From Gordionus sp. m RMFG-2023 (Eukaryota; Nematomorpha; Gordioida; Chordodea; Parachordodidae), in assembly GCF_954871325.1 (NCBI RefSeq), contig NC_088775.1, positions 74,811,561-74,875,560 of the forward strand: 64,000 nt of DNA, read 5' to 3'. Position numbers and translations under genes: made by a program. Of this stretch, positions 11,832 through 24,689 are shown one piece after another; within the stretch, counting starts at the first letter, position 1, and the number at the start of each line of letters is the position of its first letter. The notes under the pieces were generated by a model that saw only the letters and a program-made list of their open reading frames with translations, made no database searches and was not told the DNA's origin.

Positions 11832-13904
11832 CAGGGGCGGACTGGTAGACTAAAGACCGACTCCGTGGGAGATTAAGAGAAGCCCCATAGTTGGGGGGCT
11901 TCGCCCACAAACCCCCTTGCGGGCGGGCCCGCTTTGCCTGCGGCCGAGAATTATAAAATTTTATTTGAAATCTATTACACTTTATTAAAATTTAAAATAA
12001 TTTTTCTTTTTAATATTTATGTATTATCCATTAAAAGAATTACTCCTCCTTTGAGTGGACCGCATTATTCTTCGTTAAAATATGAATTTTTGTGATTATT
12101 ACATATAGTATTTCATTCAATTAATGGCTGGCTGATAACAAGCCAACCCATAATAAATAAATGATTTAATATGATCAACCTATATTTTTTATATATTAGA
12201 ATTAATTTTATATCATAATTCATAGAATTTCTTGTAATATATTTACTAAATCTGAATTGTTCTATATATATTTTTATTTTTTATTTATATGGAAGGCTGA
12301 GAAAAAAAATCAGTTAACAAAATATTTATAGAATAAAAATATAAAATATTGATAAAAATTAAATAAAAGCTCTGGAATATTTTTATAATAAACGAAATAT
12401 AAAAATGTAATGTATTTTTTAAAAAAAGTATATTTAAACTGTTGATAATGCAATGGTCTGCTGATAGTGAGCTTGATGCAATAATAATATATAGTTGCTC
12501 ATGGCTCAAAATCGATAGCATTTGACTAAATCTCGCGTCGGCCAGAAAAGGTTTGGTATTTAAAAATTGAAGTATAGGAATGAAGCAAAATGAAAATAAT
12601 TTTTCTTTTTATATTGCTAAAAGTATTATCATGTAAATGTAAAGAATCTGCTGAGCATATTGTTGATGTAATTGATGTAGAGGATATATCTCTTGTTGTT
12701 AAATATGCTAATTAATTTAAATTTGTGGTTTGAGCTTGAGAAGAATCAGATATTATATTAGAACATGAACCAAAATTTATAATGGGTGAAAATACTTGTA
12801 ATAAACATAAAGATAGATGTTTTTTTTAATATGTGATTTATGTGGACTTTTTATGATATGAATTTCAATGTCCAGGCAACGTTGTATTATTACTTTTTTT
12901 GGAGCATAAAGGAGAGTCTAAAGAAGTTTCTAGAAATGAAGGTGATTTTTTAAGTTTGTAGTTGTTATAATGAAAAAGATAACTTTTTTTGTTTTGGATT
13001 TTCTATCTTAAGTTCTTTATAAGATTTATCATGAAGTTTATCTGCTCCACTTTTGTATTTCCTTTTTTTTAATATAAATTATTATGCAGGATAATATAAA
13101 AGTATAGATTTTAATTTAAAATTAGAATTTATATTTAATAAAATAGCTATCAAGGTTATCTATATATTTTTTCTTTATATTTAATGATTTAAGATAAAAT
13201 GTTGATCTTATGTTTGAATGATAAGATCATTAATAATTAATATATATTAAGTAAAGATTCCACTCTAGCCCAGAAAAATCCTTAAATATTTACATTGGAT
13301 TTTGTTTGTGAAACAAACATTGCTTATTTTAGTTGGGGGAGGAAGGGGGGGGGGTATTATAAATTTTCATAATTCTTATATTTAGTTCTGGGTTAGAATA
13401 GTTAATTTCATTTTTAAGATAATTAGATAAAATGAATATGAAAGGAACTTCATTTTTTTTATATTAAAAATCCATCTTATCTTATATAAATCATACATAA
13501 ACATATATATTTTATATTTAAAAATAATATAATTATTTTTATGAGGTTTGGTTTAGCTTGTGTTATTTATTATTTTCATTTCGGTCCATTTCTATAATAA
13601 TTATGTGTTTTCTATACATAAACATAAACTTTAAATAAAATGAATGAATGAATGATTTTTTATAGTGCTTATTTCACCAGATAATTAAATCAATAATTTA
13701 TAATTATTTCAATTTCTAATATTTTAAAAATAATTTGTATTAAAACATATTTAGATTTTTGGCAATTTAATTTAGAAAAATTTTTTTTTCTTTACTAAGG
13801 AGGCCCCCAAATTTGTAATTTGCTAAGGAGAGGCCCCTAAATTAGTAAAATCTCGAGGCCCATGGGAGATTTTCCCACTAAGCTTACTAGCCAGTCCGCC
13901 CCTA
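11832..13904. mobile_element. hAT element with CAGGGGCGGACTGG termini, 2073 bp, degraded
   Basis: CAGGGGCGGACTGG at 11832 and its complement at 13891-13904 (one end base differs) form the terminal repeats. AATTAAAG at 11824-11831 and 13905-13912 is a perfect 8-bp target-site duplication, so both ends are certain. Similar ends are common in animal hAT elements. Next to each end are GC-rich blocks (GTGGGAGATT, GAGGCCC/GGGGGCTTC). The interior shows no long open frame. Short plus-strand snippets near 12600-12960 may be transposase remains, but nothing is convincing. It is non-autonomous or decayed. Confidence 0.88.
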
Positions 13905-15862
13905 AATTAAAGTCATTAGATACTTTAAATATAATGTATTAAAATGATAAAATAAACTTATATATATTAATTAATAAAAATATATCATTTTAAAATTTTA
14001 TATCAAGAAATGTTCTATCAAGTACATAAAATAAAATAATAATTTGTCATTTATAATGTGTAGTGTTGTTTAAGTTAATAGTGAAAAATAAATAATTACA
14101 AGTTATACTCTTAAAATATAACTTGTTAGAGTTACCTGCATTTTTGCAGATCTCTAGTGTGTACTTACTTTTATCATTTGAAAAAGTTTTATAAACATTT
14201 ATAGTATTCAGATATTTTAATCGTAATTAGTAAAGTTAGTGCTGAAGCGGGCTAGCTAAATCAGGATAATATGAACCACTAATACATCATTATAAAATAA
14301 AATTTTAAATTTTTCGTTATTTTATGAATTACTTATTTCAAATTTAATAAGATATTATAAAAAAATGTAAAATGTTTATAAAATTATCAAAATTATATAT
14401 TATACTAAATATTTTGGCTAAATTTGATTGTATAGTTATAATTTAAAAAATAAAATGTTAAAATTATTCTATAAATATTAATTAGGCCACTTACAAACAA
14501 TTCGTTTTTTTAAAGCGGTTTCATAGGCACGTTTTAATTATTATTATTTTTACTTCTAAAGAAAGTTTTATTAATTAAAAAAAAATTTTCTAAAAATAGC
14601 ATGAGCATCGCCAAAATAAATTTACAGTATTTAATCGTTAATAAAGATTTTTATTAACAATTTAATGGTGGCAAATTTATATTATGCAAAAAATTATTTC
14701 GACAAAATTTAATCGTCTGTTTAGAAATTTAAAAAAATTGCTGGAAACATGCTGAACAGATTAAAAGGTGACTTGTGGGCTTAAAAATTAAAGATGGTAT
14801 TTATGTTCATTATAAGGCGGGAAATCTTTTGATGATTTAGAAAGCTCGTAACTTTACATTCACAGTCATCACTAAATCGCCGAAGGATACAAAAATGAAT
14901 GTAAAATGATTATATATATATATATGATATTTTGTATACTTCGCCGCAAATCCGAGCTAACCATGAAGTCAAGGTAAGGTGGTTTGACTAAACTAAAGGT
15001 AGTGGCATGTTGGGCAGAATCAACACTTTTACAAAATAATGCTAATATTTATATAAATTGTGATACACCTCATTAATCAATAGTATATGGTATCTATTGA
15101 TTTATACTTCCTTAGATATAAAGGCTATGGAAATCATAGACGATTTAGCAAAAAGTTATGCCCTCTCCAACCTTTTTAAAATAAGATAATATCTTTTAAT
15201 TTATGTTAACTGTTTTTATTATATTTTACTATACCAATTGACTGCTGACAAAAATAGAAAGGAGATTATAATTATTACCAAAATGATTTATCACGCCGCG
15301 ATGAAGTCTTAAATTTTAAATATATTTTATAAAATTAACGTATTTAAAAAAAAAATTTAATTAGATTAATCATAGATTCTTCTAAATGAAGGAATTACTT
15401 TTTTAAAAAAAAAATAGTGCTAAATTTTAAAAAAATGAATGAGGTGTTAATACATTTTTAAAATTGGTACTAATTTTTTATAAAAGCCCCTCACATATAG
15501 CACCTAGCTAACGACTAGTCTACCTACAGGGATTATTAAGTAATTAAGTAGTAGAATGAGTCTTAACAATAAATATTAGAATAGCAACTTTAAAGATTTT
15601 TGTTATATTCTAAAATATTTAGTTTGAAACAAGATAAAAAAACGATAATCAAAAATTATAATGACAGTAATTTCATTGTATTTGAATGGGAAACGAGAAA
15701 TAAAGATAAAGGTTATATATATTTTATAAAAAGCTATATATAATACTATATTTTTATAGATAGGGAAATGGCCTATGGTAGAATAATGGAGCAACAGGAA
15801 AATTTTTTGGTAACATTAGCCATATCCCCAGGACATGAAGTGATATAAAAAAATATTAAATA
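13905..15862. other. AT-rich stretch with two short coding-like islands
   Basis: No supported gene. A plus-strand frame at about 14782-14910 reads IKDGIYVHYKAGNLLMI, a stop, then KARNFTFTVITKSPKDTK. Another at about 15087-15190 reads DIKAMEIIDDLAKSYALSNL. Both have slightly higher GC than their surroundings and could be exon or transposase remnants. No family could be named. Confidence 0.3.
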
Positions 15863-16777
15863 GGGGAGACCGGGGACAGTTTGTCCATAAAAAATTGAAG
15901 TGCAAGAAAAAATAGACAAAGCAATTTTTCTAAAATGTTTGAATGTAATTTTATTCTTTACATATATCTCTACGGTAGAAATTAATATTTAAGAAAAAAA
16001 TCATTTAGTTTTTAATTAATGTAAAATTTAAATAAATGAAAATTTAAGCTTTATGAAAAACACCCGGGGTATCTATTATCCTTTCACGTTACGTGCGTGT
16101 CATAGCGCTTTTTTATTTTTAGATTTAAAATTTTTTTTATATAAAAGTGTTGATTCTAAGTATATAAATAAAAATAAATTGTCAAATATGTTAAATTTAT
16201 TAGGGTTCATCTATATCACATATAACACCCGGAAGTACTTGTTGTCACTTAAATCTGTCATATAATTACAAAAAATAAGTCAATCATCTTCATATGTCAT
16301 TAGTGGTCTAGACAAACTAGTGACTTTTAATGTTTTTATAAATTTAGTTGGATTTTTTTTAATTCAAAATAATCCCTGCTTAAAAATGGCTAATACGTAC
16401 CCCGCCAAAACTTGCCCCAGGTCTTCACAATTAATTAAAATTTAATTTTAAGATATTAAATTAAAATAAATTGTGTCAATATTATCATATATGATAAAAT
16501 ATATATTTCTTTATCATATAGAATTAATATTAAGTCTAAACAACGTTTATAAAAAAGTTATTAGTGAAAATTTAAAATTTTAAAAAGTTTCTTTTGGTAT
16601 GTTAAAATTTAAATTTGCATTTAAAATTTTTCATGAGCAATTTTGTCCGAAAAATTGGATTAAGCACCTTATTAAAATACATATTTGGCTTAAATTTCAA
16701 AACTTAAACTTTATTAATTTTTAAATTATTCGAAAAGGAAATACCTACCCCGGGAACACACTATCCCCGGTCTCCCC
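15863..16777. mobile_element. 915-bp non-autonomous DNA transposon with GGGGAGACCGGGGA termini and TA duplication
   Basis: GGGGAGACCGGGGACAGT at the left and the complement of GGGGAGACCGGGGATAGT at the right form near-perfect terminal repeats, both flanked by TA (15861-15862, 16778-16779). Further weakly inverted words (ACCCGGGGTA near 16060, TACCCCGCC near 16397, CTACCCCGGGAA near 16745) lie inside. The interior has no transposase. The TA flank suggests an IS630/Tc1/mariner or pogo-like mobiliser, though other TA-targeting superfamilies are possible. Confidence 0.82.
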
Positions 16778-16817
16778 TACCAATTTTCCCAAATATCGAA
16801 TTTTATTATCTATATAT

Positions 16818-17160
16818 CAGAGACCTCTACACTTGGCTTAAAACCTGGCCCAGTTCGGCCAAAAATAGTTTGACCTAAAATGGTTCGGGCCTAAATTATT
16901 TTAACTTATATCCATTAATCAGTTGGAAAATCATATTAATGAGAATTTAATATTTATTTATATTGCTCATATCTTCAATTCTTTTATATAATTTGAAAAA
17001 TATAGCCAAGATTATTTCAAAAAGTTGGGTAGGAAAATATTTCAAATTTAAATTATATCGGGCCAAAAATTTTAAAAAAATTCCCGAGCCGGGCTTAAAA
17101 ATAATTATTTTCTAAAAAGAAATCTGATTCAAGACTAAAATATAGATCCAAGCATGTCTG
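16818..17160. mobile_element. Decayed non-autonomous hAT copy, CAGAGACCTGC family
   Basis: Begins CAGAGACCTCTAC and ends near AGCATGTCTG, with GC-rich islands (CCTGGCCCAG, CGAGCCGGGC) between AT-rich runs, as in the better copy at 22730-24597. It aligns with 5640-5930. No target-site duplication is readable. Confidence 0.6.
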
Positions 17161-18943
17161 ATAGGTTGAATTTACTTACATATTGGTGACTAAAAATCAG
17201 ACATTAATTATTTCTATTAGTAAAATTATTTAAAACCCTTTCCCAAATCTCCTTACAACTTAAATCTTATCTATTCCCTTAATAACCAATTCGATAAAAA
17301 CACATTATTATGTTTAAAATTTTCACAATGAAAAAATTTATTATATTTACTACGTTTTAGTTCAATTAATCATGTCCAAGATACTTTACTTAAATTATTA
17401 ATAAATTATGGTTATCAGATGTTATTTGAAATATTCAATTAAAACAATAAGTAGGATAAAACTCAACCTAAATTTTATATAAAATTATATTTTATTTGAG
17501 ATAAAATTTCCTTTTACATGTATAATTTGAAGTTATGAATTATAAAAAAACTATTTTTATTTGACCTAAATACCAAATTATTTGGCTGAACGAGAACATA
17601 GACGTATCCAGGATTTTCCCAAAGGAGGGAACACTATTAGGAAAAATTTTTTTGGTATAATTTTTTAAAGATCTTTATGTTACGGAACATTTACGCTTTT
17701 GCTAAATGACGAAAACATAAGAGCATTCAAGTCTCAATTTAACACGGTGGTGCATAATTTTACATTATAAGCGTGAATGAAATTATGAAGGAAAATTTGA
17801 TTTCTCAAAGATATAATTATTAAAAATATGCCTAAGAAAAGCAATTTGATTACCCTGTTATCTAGTGAATCTAACGACTTATTAAAATCAGTGAATTAAA
17901 AATTTATTATATTTATTTTCTTGTTACCAACATGATTCGGATGCCTTCAATGGAATAAATTAATAGTTCTTACACCATATCGTTTACTTCTAATTTTTAT
18001 ATTTTAAACTTTAACGCTTATTTATTTATTACCAAGCTAATATAAAATTTAAATAATTGTTCACTAGCTTAATTATTTCCCGAGATATTTGAAAAATTAA
18101 GCACTTTGTCAATATTCTATTTTAAGAGCCACCCCTATCTCTAGAAATAAGCTGAGTTAAGAAGAAACTCTTCCTTCATAGCTATTAATTAGTTATTACT
18201 GACATCTTTTTTTGGCTATTACATTATTATTGAATTATTCTATTTGCCTCATATTTATTGCTAAAATAATTTTTTTATTTCTTGTGAAAAAAATATACTA
18301 TAACCCCATAATGTGTAGTGTAAAAAATTGACTTATTGATATGAGTCGATATCGATAGGTCTCAAGCAGAGTTCCATTTTAGGATTCAGAAATTTTAAAA
18401 TTTTTTGTTATAAATTTTTGAACATGAACAAACAGGGACCAATTTTTTTGACAACCATACAAACCCGGTATAATATAAAACTGGGGCGAATTCGGACCCA
18501 TAATGGAAAATCAATAATTATAAAAATTTTTACCAAATTCTCTCAATAAAACAATTTAATTTTGGAACCAGAACCCGGGTACAAAACTCTGGTATAAAAT
18601 TTTATAATCATGCTGTATAAAGATTGAAAGGTACTCTAGAAGTGTATTTAACATCAGTAGCTTAGAGGAGTATAATGGCCTCCTGGACCCTATATGTCCT
18701 TGACCGCGAATTGGCTATCTATTAAAAAATATTTAACCAAATATATCATTAGCTTTATTTTAAAGATTTTATTGCATAACTCATTTTAGTATTTTTGTTT
18801 TATTAAAAATTGCCTATACCCCAAACTTTTATTCATACGACCATATTGTAACTATTGTTCTTCTCTCCTTGTTTCTTTCTTGAAGATTTTGTCAGAATTG
18901 AAACTCAGTCTTTTTTTAATAATCTTTTGAAAAGTGTTTTATA
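17161..18943. other. AT-rich stretch, transposon-like scraps only
   Basis: No gene recognised. GC-containing scraps at 17598-17640 (a GTATCCAGGATTTT block), 18355-18600 and 18660-18715 look like decayed element ends but could not be paired. Confidence 0.35.
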
Positions 18944-19186
18944 ATGACAGATTTTCAATTTTGGTCATTACATGTATATATTACCGGCAATATACCTCAT
19001 CAGGAAAAACTTATAGCCTTAATATCTAAGTCAATCCATGCAATATTAGTGTAATTTTAGTATATAAATTAAAAAGAGCAAAAAATTTTGACAAAGTTAT
19101 CTGATTTATAGGATAGGTACTTAACTTATACTCCTGTAGGTCGTCAAAAAAACTCGCTCAACAAATTATTTTGCTACATTCCATAA
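18944..19186 (+). CDS. Candidate pair of small host exons
   Basis: ATG at 18944 opens MTDFQFWSLHVYITGNIPHQ and continues for 35 codons to a possible donor GTGTAA at 19049. A TTTATAG acceptor at 19111 is followed in phase by DRYLTYTPVGRQKNSLNKLF and a stop at 19184-19186. The 63-bp intron is within the size range seen in the METTL6-like gene. The residue composition looks less AT-driven than surrounding frames, but no family was recognised. An alternative donor (GTAGGT) lies inside the second exon and could link to the exon at 19675. Confidence 0.28.
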
Positions 19187-19674
19187 TCATTTATTTAACT
19201 CCTTTTTTAATGTAAAATGTCCTCTTTACCGGGAATGTATTATAGGCACGTGTAAAATATCTGCCCTATAAATTTCAAACAATTTTATAAGATATTATCA
19301 TATGGCCTGATCAAAAACATGTAACAATAAGCCTTTTGGTCACAGTGTCTTTTTTCAAACATGTGATCTCTTTAATACATATAATACCTAAGAGACATTG
19401 AACAATAAATCAGATGGTGACACTCCATTTTAAAATTTATGGGAAAAGTGTATTAAACAAGTCAAAATAATAACATCAATCATTATCATAACTAATTTTT
19501 TAATCATACAAATTATTTCTATTTTATTTTTGGTAATCCAACGTATTAGAGATAAAAAATCTCTTTTTATAAATAATTTTAAGGGAATTTAAATTTTTTT
19601 AAAATTATAACTTTAATTATTCATATAACTTATTGTATATACTATACTAAATATTCTATTTTTTTTTTATATAG

Positions 19675-19815
19675 ATGAGAGATAATAAAAGAGTTTTAAT
19701 AATTTGTGGAAGTAACGTTACTATAGACTTTAAAAATGCTACATCTAATTTGGATAAAAACAAAGTCAACATTTTAATGCGACATATCCCAAAAATCAAT
19801 GGATGTTCTTCATGA
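19675..19815 (+). CDS. Candidate terminal exon, weakly like the C terminus of serine/threonine dehydratases
   Basis: After a polypyrimidine tract and TATATAG acceptor, an open frame reads MRDNKRVLIICGSNVTIDFK and runs 46 codons to TGA at 19813, followed within 40 bases by AATAAA. The RVLIICGSNV block resembles the conserved VVIVCGGNN/S segment near the end of PLP-dependent serine/threonine dehydratases. No lysine-binding or glycine-loop exon was found upstream, so the assignment is a guess. The acceptor, stop and polyadenylation signal together favour a real 3' exon. It may also begin at its own ATG. Confidence 0.35.
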   Translation: MRDNKRVLIICGSNVTIDFKNATSNLDKNKVNILMRHIPKINGCSS

Positions 19816-21721
19816 TATATCCCGATATTATCTATTATAAATAAATAAAATTTCAAAAGGAGGGTTTTTTCTAAAATACTTTTACAAATATTATTTTAAA
19901 TAATTTAAACAAATTAGGGATAATGGGTCATACAAACAATGATTAATTAGTTTAATATAATATATTACAAATATACTATATGTTAAATAAAATGTATGGA
20001 CAATAAAATAATAAAGCTGTTTATCTATGCAGCAGCTAATAAAATTATCTTAATTAATTTAATTATTAGTATATAATATATTCTACTATGAGTAGCATAA
20101 GCCAAAATTGTCGGGAGAAGGAGGCGAATCTATTAAAAGGGGGAGGGAGGGGGTGTAAATTTTTTTATGTGTTAAAACCTAAACTAACAACATTGACTCA
20201 AACTTGGATCTTGACAAAATTTAAACTTATTTTTGTTTCCTTGGAGCTTTTATAAATATTCATTTCAAGAAAAGCACAAATTATTTTTTATTTTCCTAAA
20301 GCCATTAATATTTTTCCGCTTTTATTGAAATATCGTATTATCAACTGTCCAATAGAACAAAATTTGGAATAGATGGGGCTATACCCATTTCTAAATTAAA
20401 TTTCGGATTGGATCGTATTTAGATCTTTAAAAAATATATATTTGGATTAGATCTGTAGGATAGTGAAATATTTTAGGATCTAGACGGGCCTGAATTAGGT
20501 CCAATGCGGGGTTCTAATATATTTTTACAAGTTTATCATTTATATTTGAGTGATTATACGGTATTATTATAAATTTGAACAGAATTATTTTTTAGATTTT
20601 GAATTTGATACAAAGTTTTTACTATAATACTAAACAAGCAGATTGTTATGTGAAACAAGTTATAATTAAAAAAAACAAAGAGATATTATAAGTCGAGTCA
20701 TGATAAATACATTAATTATTATTAATTTTATAATAAATTCATTAAGATTTTTAAATTATAATTCGAAACGCCCCGGAATTGGTTTGGAAATGCACGTTTT
20801 ATAAATGTACTCAAAGTTCTATTTCAAATCCCTGCTTTAAAGTAATATTTTTTAAAAAAATGCAAATACCAATGATATTAAATTACCCCAAATCAATTAT
20901 TTCAAAAGATATTTTATAATAATCGATTCTTTAATTCTCAAGCATTCTCGCCTATTTTACCTATTTTTTATAGTGGCATAACGATACTTTTAAACTGGGA
21001 AAGTTCGTTTAGAAAAGGAAATTTTTTCCTAAGTTACAAAAAAAACAATAATTAAAAATTTTTTTTTTCTGAAACAACGACTTATCTGAATTCCTCACGT
21101 GAGAATTCAAAATCTTCCAATTTTAGATCATTTACCATCACGGTTAAATTTAAGAAAATCCAAATCCGGAAATGGATTCCAGGATAAGTAAAATACTATT
21201 TAATAAATTTTAGATGACCGTGAAGTTTTGAACGATTCATAATTTACATATAACAGAAAAATTAATTGGGGATCTCGATATTGTTGCCAATCAGTTAAAA
21301 ATTTTAATCCCTGTGGGACATATATTATATCTAATTTATATAAATTTAAAAAAATATAAAAGGTAAAGCATGGTAAAATATCTTTCTGCTATAATAAGAT
21401 TATAAAAAATTTTTAAAAATCATCTTTATAGATAATTTAAATTATTATTTCAAATCCTCACTCGAGAATTCTGGTAAATAGTTAAAAAACTTAATAAAAA
21501 TAGCAATAATGCATATAATTCAAAAAATTGGAAGGAAGTTAACCAACATTGGAGTAGAGATTAGCAAGAATTCTGGGGGACCCTAACGATACCACTGATT
21601 TGGGAATACCTGAATTCGAAATTTTTGGATTTATAGGGCTAATGATTGAAAAATAATGGCTAAAAAATTGGCTATTGATTGGAAAATAATGGCTAAAAAT
21701 TACTTTTAACATATATTTTCA
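19816..21721. other. AT-rich stretch without a recognised gene
   Basis: No supported feature. A G-rich scrap (20120-20160) and a GC island (20470-20520, GACGGGCCTGAATTAGG) look like decayed element ends. A minus-strand snippet near 21105-21185 (MVNDLKLEDFEFSREEF) is coding-like but isolated. Confidence 0.3.
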
Positions 21722-21890
21722 ATAGAGCCCTGCAAATGGATAGAAATAAGTCGCAAATTGGGCCTAAATTTAAAATAATAAATTGGATCGAGCTCAGGCT
21801 TATGAATAAAAATTCAGGCCAATCTTGGGCTTAAAAATTAAAAAATTGAGCAAATCTAGGGCAAAATATTGAATATTTATGGTTCTAGTT
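21722..21890. mobile_element. Decayed end of the CAGAGACCTGC hAT family
   Basis: Starts near AGAGCCCTGCAAAT and carries GGGCCTAAATT, CAGGCCAATCTTGGGC and similar islands, as in other decayed members. Boundaries are approximate. Confidence 0.4.
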
Positions 21891-23552
21891 AGTGTTGTTA
21901 AATAGTCGAGTTTTGACTCTGAACTAAAGTTGGAGTGGCAAAACTCATTCGCATGAGTTGACTCGATGAGTCGGCTAAATTTTATTTTGAATCGGCCTGC
22001 TATTATTATTTACTCCACGATAAAAATATTAAAAAAATTTAGCCACTTTGGTTCGGGAATTTAAATATTTTTAAATCGGAATGATTTATGTGTATTATTT
22101 TGAGAATAATGCTATTATTATTATTATTACTATCTGAACCTCAACATTTAACTGATAGATGTCCGAACTCTTGTGCCATCTATCACCACATCTATAAAAA
22201 AAAGAATTTCAGGCCTGGATTTTTAAATATATTATATTTATTTTTATTATTTCTTGGTAATAAGGGTGATTTAAAATATTAAGTTTAAAAAATATGGCCC
22301 CGCCCAGGTATTTTAAAAATAAAATTCAGGCCCGGCCCGGGTATATTTAAAAAAATTAAAATACGGTCCGGCCTATGTATCCGGGCTTAGGGCCGGGCCT
22401 GCAGGTCTCTGATTGATATATAATATAGTAATAAAAATTATTTTTTAGTAATAATTCAGAAAGCAAATACAGCGCTTCTATCGAAATCGATAGGAAAAAT
22501 TTCTAACTCCGCCTTTTGCAAGCTGGATATAATATTTTAATTGGGTGAGGCACGTTTACGAAAGGTCTTAGTCCGTTAAGTTTTTTTTGTTCAGTTTTTT
22601 TTTATTTAAAATTATTTTTCCAGATTAAAAAATACATTTATTTCCATTCCCCCTTCCTTTTTTTTCCAAAAATAAGATTATTATTTTATTAAAATTAATA
22701 ATTAAATAAATGGCGTCTTTTATTGATATCAGAGACCTGCAGAGGTACCATTTGCACGGCCCGGCCCGGTCCGGTTTTAAATTTTTTAGGCCCAGCCCGG
22801 ATATTTTTAAAAAAAAATTTTTACGGCCTGGCCCGGATTTAAAAATTTCAGGCCCGGCTCGGAATTTTTTTAAATTATATTCGACCTGGTATATACAAAA
22901 TTTACCTATGAGGTATTTTACCATATTTTTCAGCGAGTATTATCGCTTATTATTTAAAAAATACTTGTAAAAAGCTAATATTTTGAGAATATTATATTGA
23001 ATTTATAAAAATTATAAAACTGTTATTTATAAAAATGGATATTTTGAGCATATACTATATTTTATATTGCATTTATATAAATAAAACTAATATTCAAAAA
23101 AATGGTAATAATATTTGTCATATACTATATTTTATATTACATTTAAAAAAAATAAAACTAATATTTAATTTATAAAAATGGAAAATATTTTGAGAATATA
23201 ATATATTGTATTTAATTTACTATTTAATTTATAAAATAAAAATAAATCGCTATTTAAAAAAATGCATGTATAATAAATAGTATTTTGAAAATATAATCTA
23301 ATTGCACAATATTAATATAATTTATTTTATAATATAATTTTTTAACAAAAGAAGAAAATTGTATTATATAATATTGTAAAAAAAAATAGTGAAAAATGTT
23401 GGATTAAAAACTTTCATGACTCAAGGTAAATATAATAAATGCAATAAATATTTGACAGTTTGCAAAGTAAAAAACCAGCATGATTGACGAAACCCTATAC
23501 TCAAGAAAGATATTAAAAATTCACAAATTATCATGAAGAAAGAGTAGCATAT

Positions 23553-23910
23553 CTACCTTTTCAGGAGATTACTTCTTCTTTCTTCAAGAATTCTCCCAGT
23601 AGTGGAAAAATTCCGCTCACAGCTTGCACTTAAAGCAGGAATTGCCAATTTTGCTAAAATTGGAAATTCGCTTTGATGAGCCGCCCACCACTCTAACAAA
23701 TTATCCACCTTAAATGTTTTATCTATTATTTATGTAATTATAATATTCATCATCGGGTATTGACATATTACCAGAATTACCATCGCCCCATTTGTCATAA
23801 AACGATTCAGTTTGTTTAACAACAGTCGTAATTTGACTGGCCGATGGTATTTCATTTACTTCCTGAGCCTCTTGTAATTTAATATAATCTTTTATATAGT
23901 TTTCCGTCAT
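23553..23910 (-). pseudogene. hAT transposase C-terminal fragment
   Basis: On the minus strand an open piece (MTENYIKDYIKLQEAQEVNE onward) runs into a one-base frame change near 23715, then reads DNLLEWWAAHQSEFPILAKL, AIPALSASCERNFSTTGRIL and EERRSNLLKR before a stop. This is the hAT dimerisation domain with its conserved WW, P-x-L-A-x-A and S-x-x-x-ER-x-FS elements. The BED finger and DDE core are absent from the element, so the protein cannot act alone. Confidence 0.88.
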
Positions 23911-24082
23911 TTTGCGATCTGTCCCTGACTACATAATTGCTTGAATTTGGGACAGAGAAAAAGAGAAATAAAATGATACTTGTGTAAAACAAATTTTTCA
24001 ATTAAAAAATGCTTTATATTAAGTAAAATCAATTTTATTTCTCCTTTTCGCTTTGAAAGGTATTACAAACTTTAAGAAGTGA

Positions 24083-24262
24083 TATTCCTTTATTTGATTG
24101 TTTTGGTAAAATATATTCTAAAAATTTAGATATGAATTATAAAAAAATATATTAATAATACTTGAATATTGGTGCTTATTTAAGATATTCCTTTATTTGA
24201 TTGTTTTGGTAAAATATGTTGTAAAAATTTAGATATGAATTATAAAAAATATATATTAATAC
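24083..24262. repeat. Tandem duplication, about 103-bp period, two copies
   Basis: GATATTCCTTTATTTGATTG begins at 24083 and again at 24186, followed by near-identical sequence through TTAGATATGAATTATAAAAA. It lies inside the hAT element. Confidence 0.8.
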
Positions 24263-24689
24263 TTTGAATAAATTTGCAGAAAATTAATAATTAGATCGAT
24301 CTGTGGGTTGTTAGGTAGTGGTAACCATCACCCAATATTATATTAATCATAACTATAATATAATATAATCTTATAACTATTAACTCATAATGTTAAAATT
24401 TTTATAAAAAATATTAAGGCCCGGCCCGGCCCGGGTTTAACAATCTTAGGCCCGGCCCGGATATATTAAAAAAAAATTTTTTAGGCCCGGCCCGGATATG
24501 TTTAAAAAAAATTTTTTTAGGCCCGGCCCGGGTATATTTAAAAAATTTTAAATAAGGCCCGGCCCTGCCCGTGCCTGGCCGGGTCTGCAGGTCTCTGATT
24601 GATATTAAACAAAATTTCATTCAGCCTTCAATATTATAAAATTATTAAAAAAATATTGTTTTTCTTTAAAAAATATATTTATTTAATAT

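Larger units (their letters stand above)
22730..24597 (-). mobile_element. hAT element with CAGAGACCTGCAG termini and GGCCCGG subterminal repeats
   Basis: CAGAGACCTGCAG at 22730 and its complement ending at 24597, flanked by ATTGATAT at 22722-22729 and 24598-24605 (perfect 8 bp), define a 1868-bp element. Each end carries an array of GGCCCGGCCCGG islands spaced by AT-rich runs (22757-22865 and 24417-24575). The interior includes a tandem duplication near 24083-24262. A minus-strand transposase remnant (23553-23910) marks it as hAT. The N-terminal and catalytic parts are gone, so it is non-autonomous. It is inserted in copy B of the dispersed repeat. Confidence 0.92.
21900..24660 (-). repeat. 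Dispersed 1.1-kb repeat, copy B, split by an hAT element
   Basis: From its TAGTGTTGTTAAA end at 21900 to 22729, and again from 24606 to about 24660, this region is the reverse complement of 41640-42746. Shared landmarks include the MITE-type end, a GATGTCCGAACTCTTG block, a CAGGCCCGG island with CTGCAGGTCTCTGAT, the CTTTCTGAATTATTAC block and GGCTGAATGAAATTTT. The hAT at 22730-24597 interrupts it and left its 8-bp duplication in the repeat. The family looks like a large non-autonomous element whose end matches the TAGTGTTGTTAAA MITE family. Confidence 0.7.

Noticed and set aside
12285-12521. Minus-strand frame inside the CAGGGGCGGACTGG hAT element
   Set aside because: No transposase motif, and the composition is AT-driven.
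22625-24620. Arg/Pro/Gly-rich frames on both strands (22625-22970 and 24414-24620)
   Set aside because: They come from the GGCCCGG subterminal repeats of the hAT element and have no conserved features.
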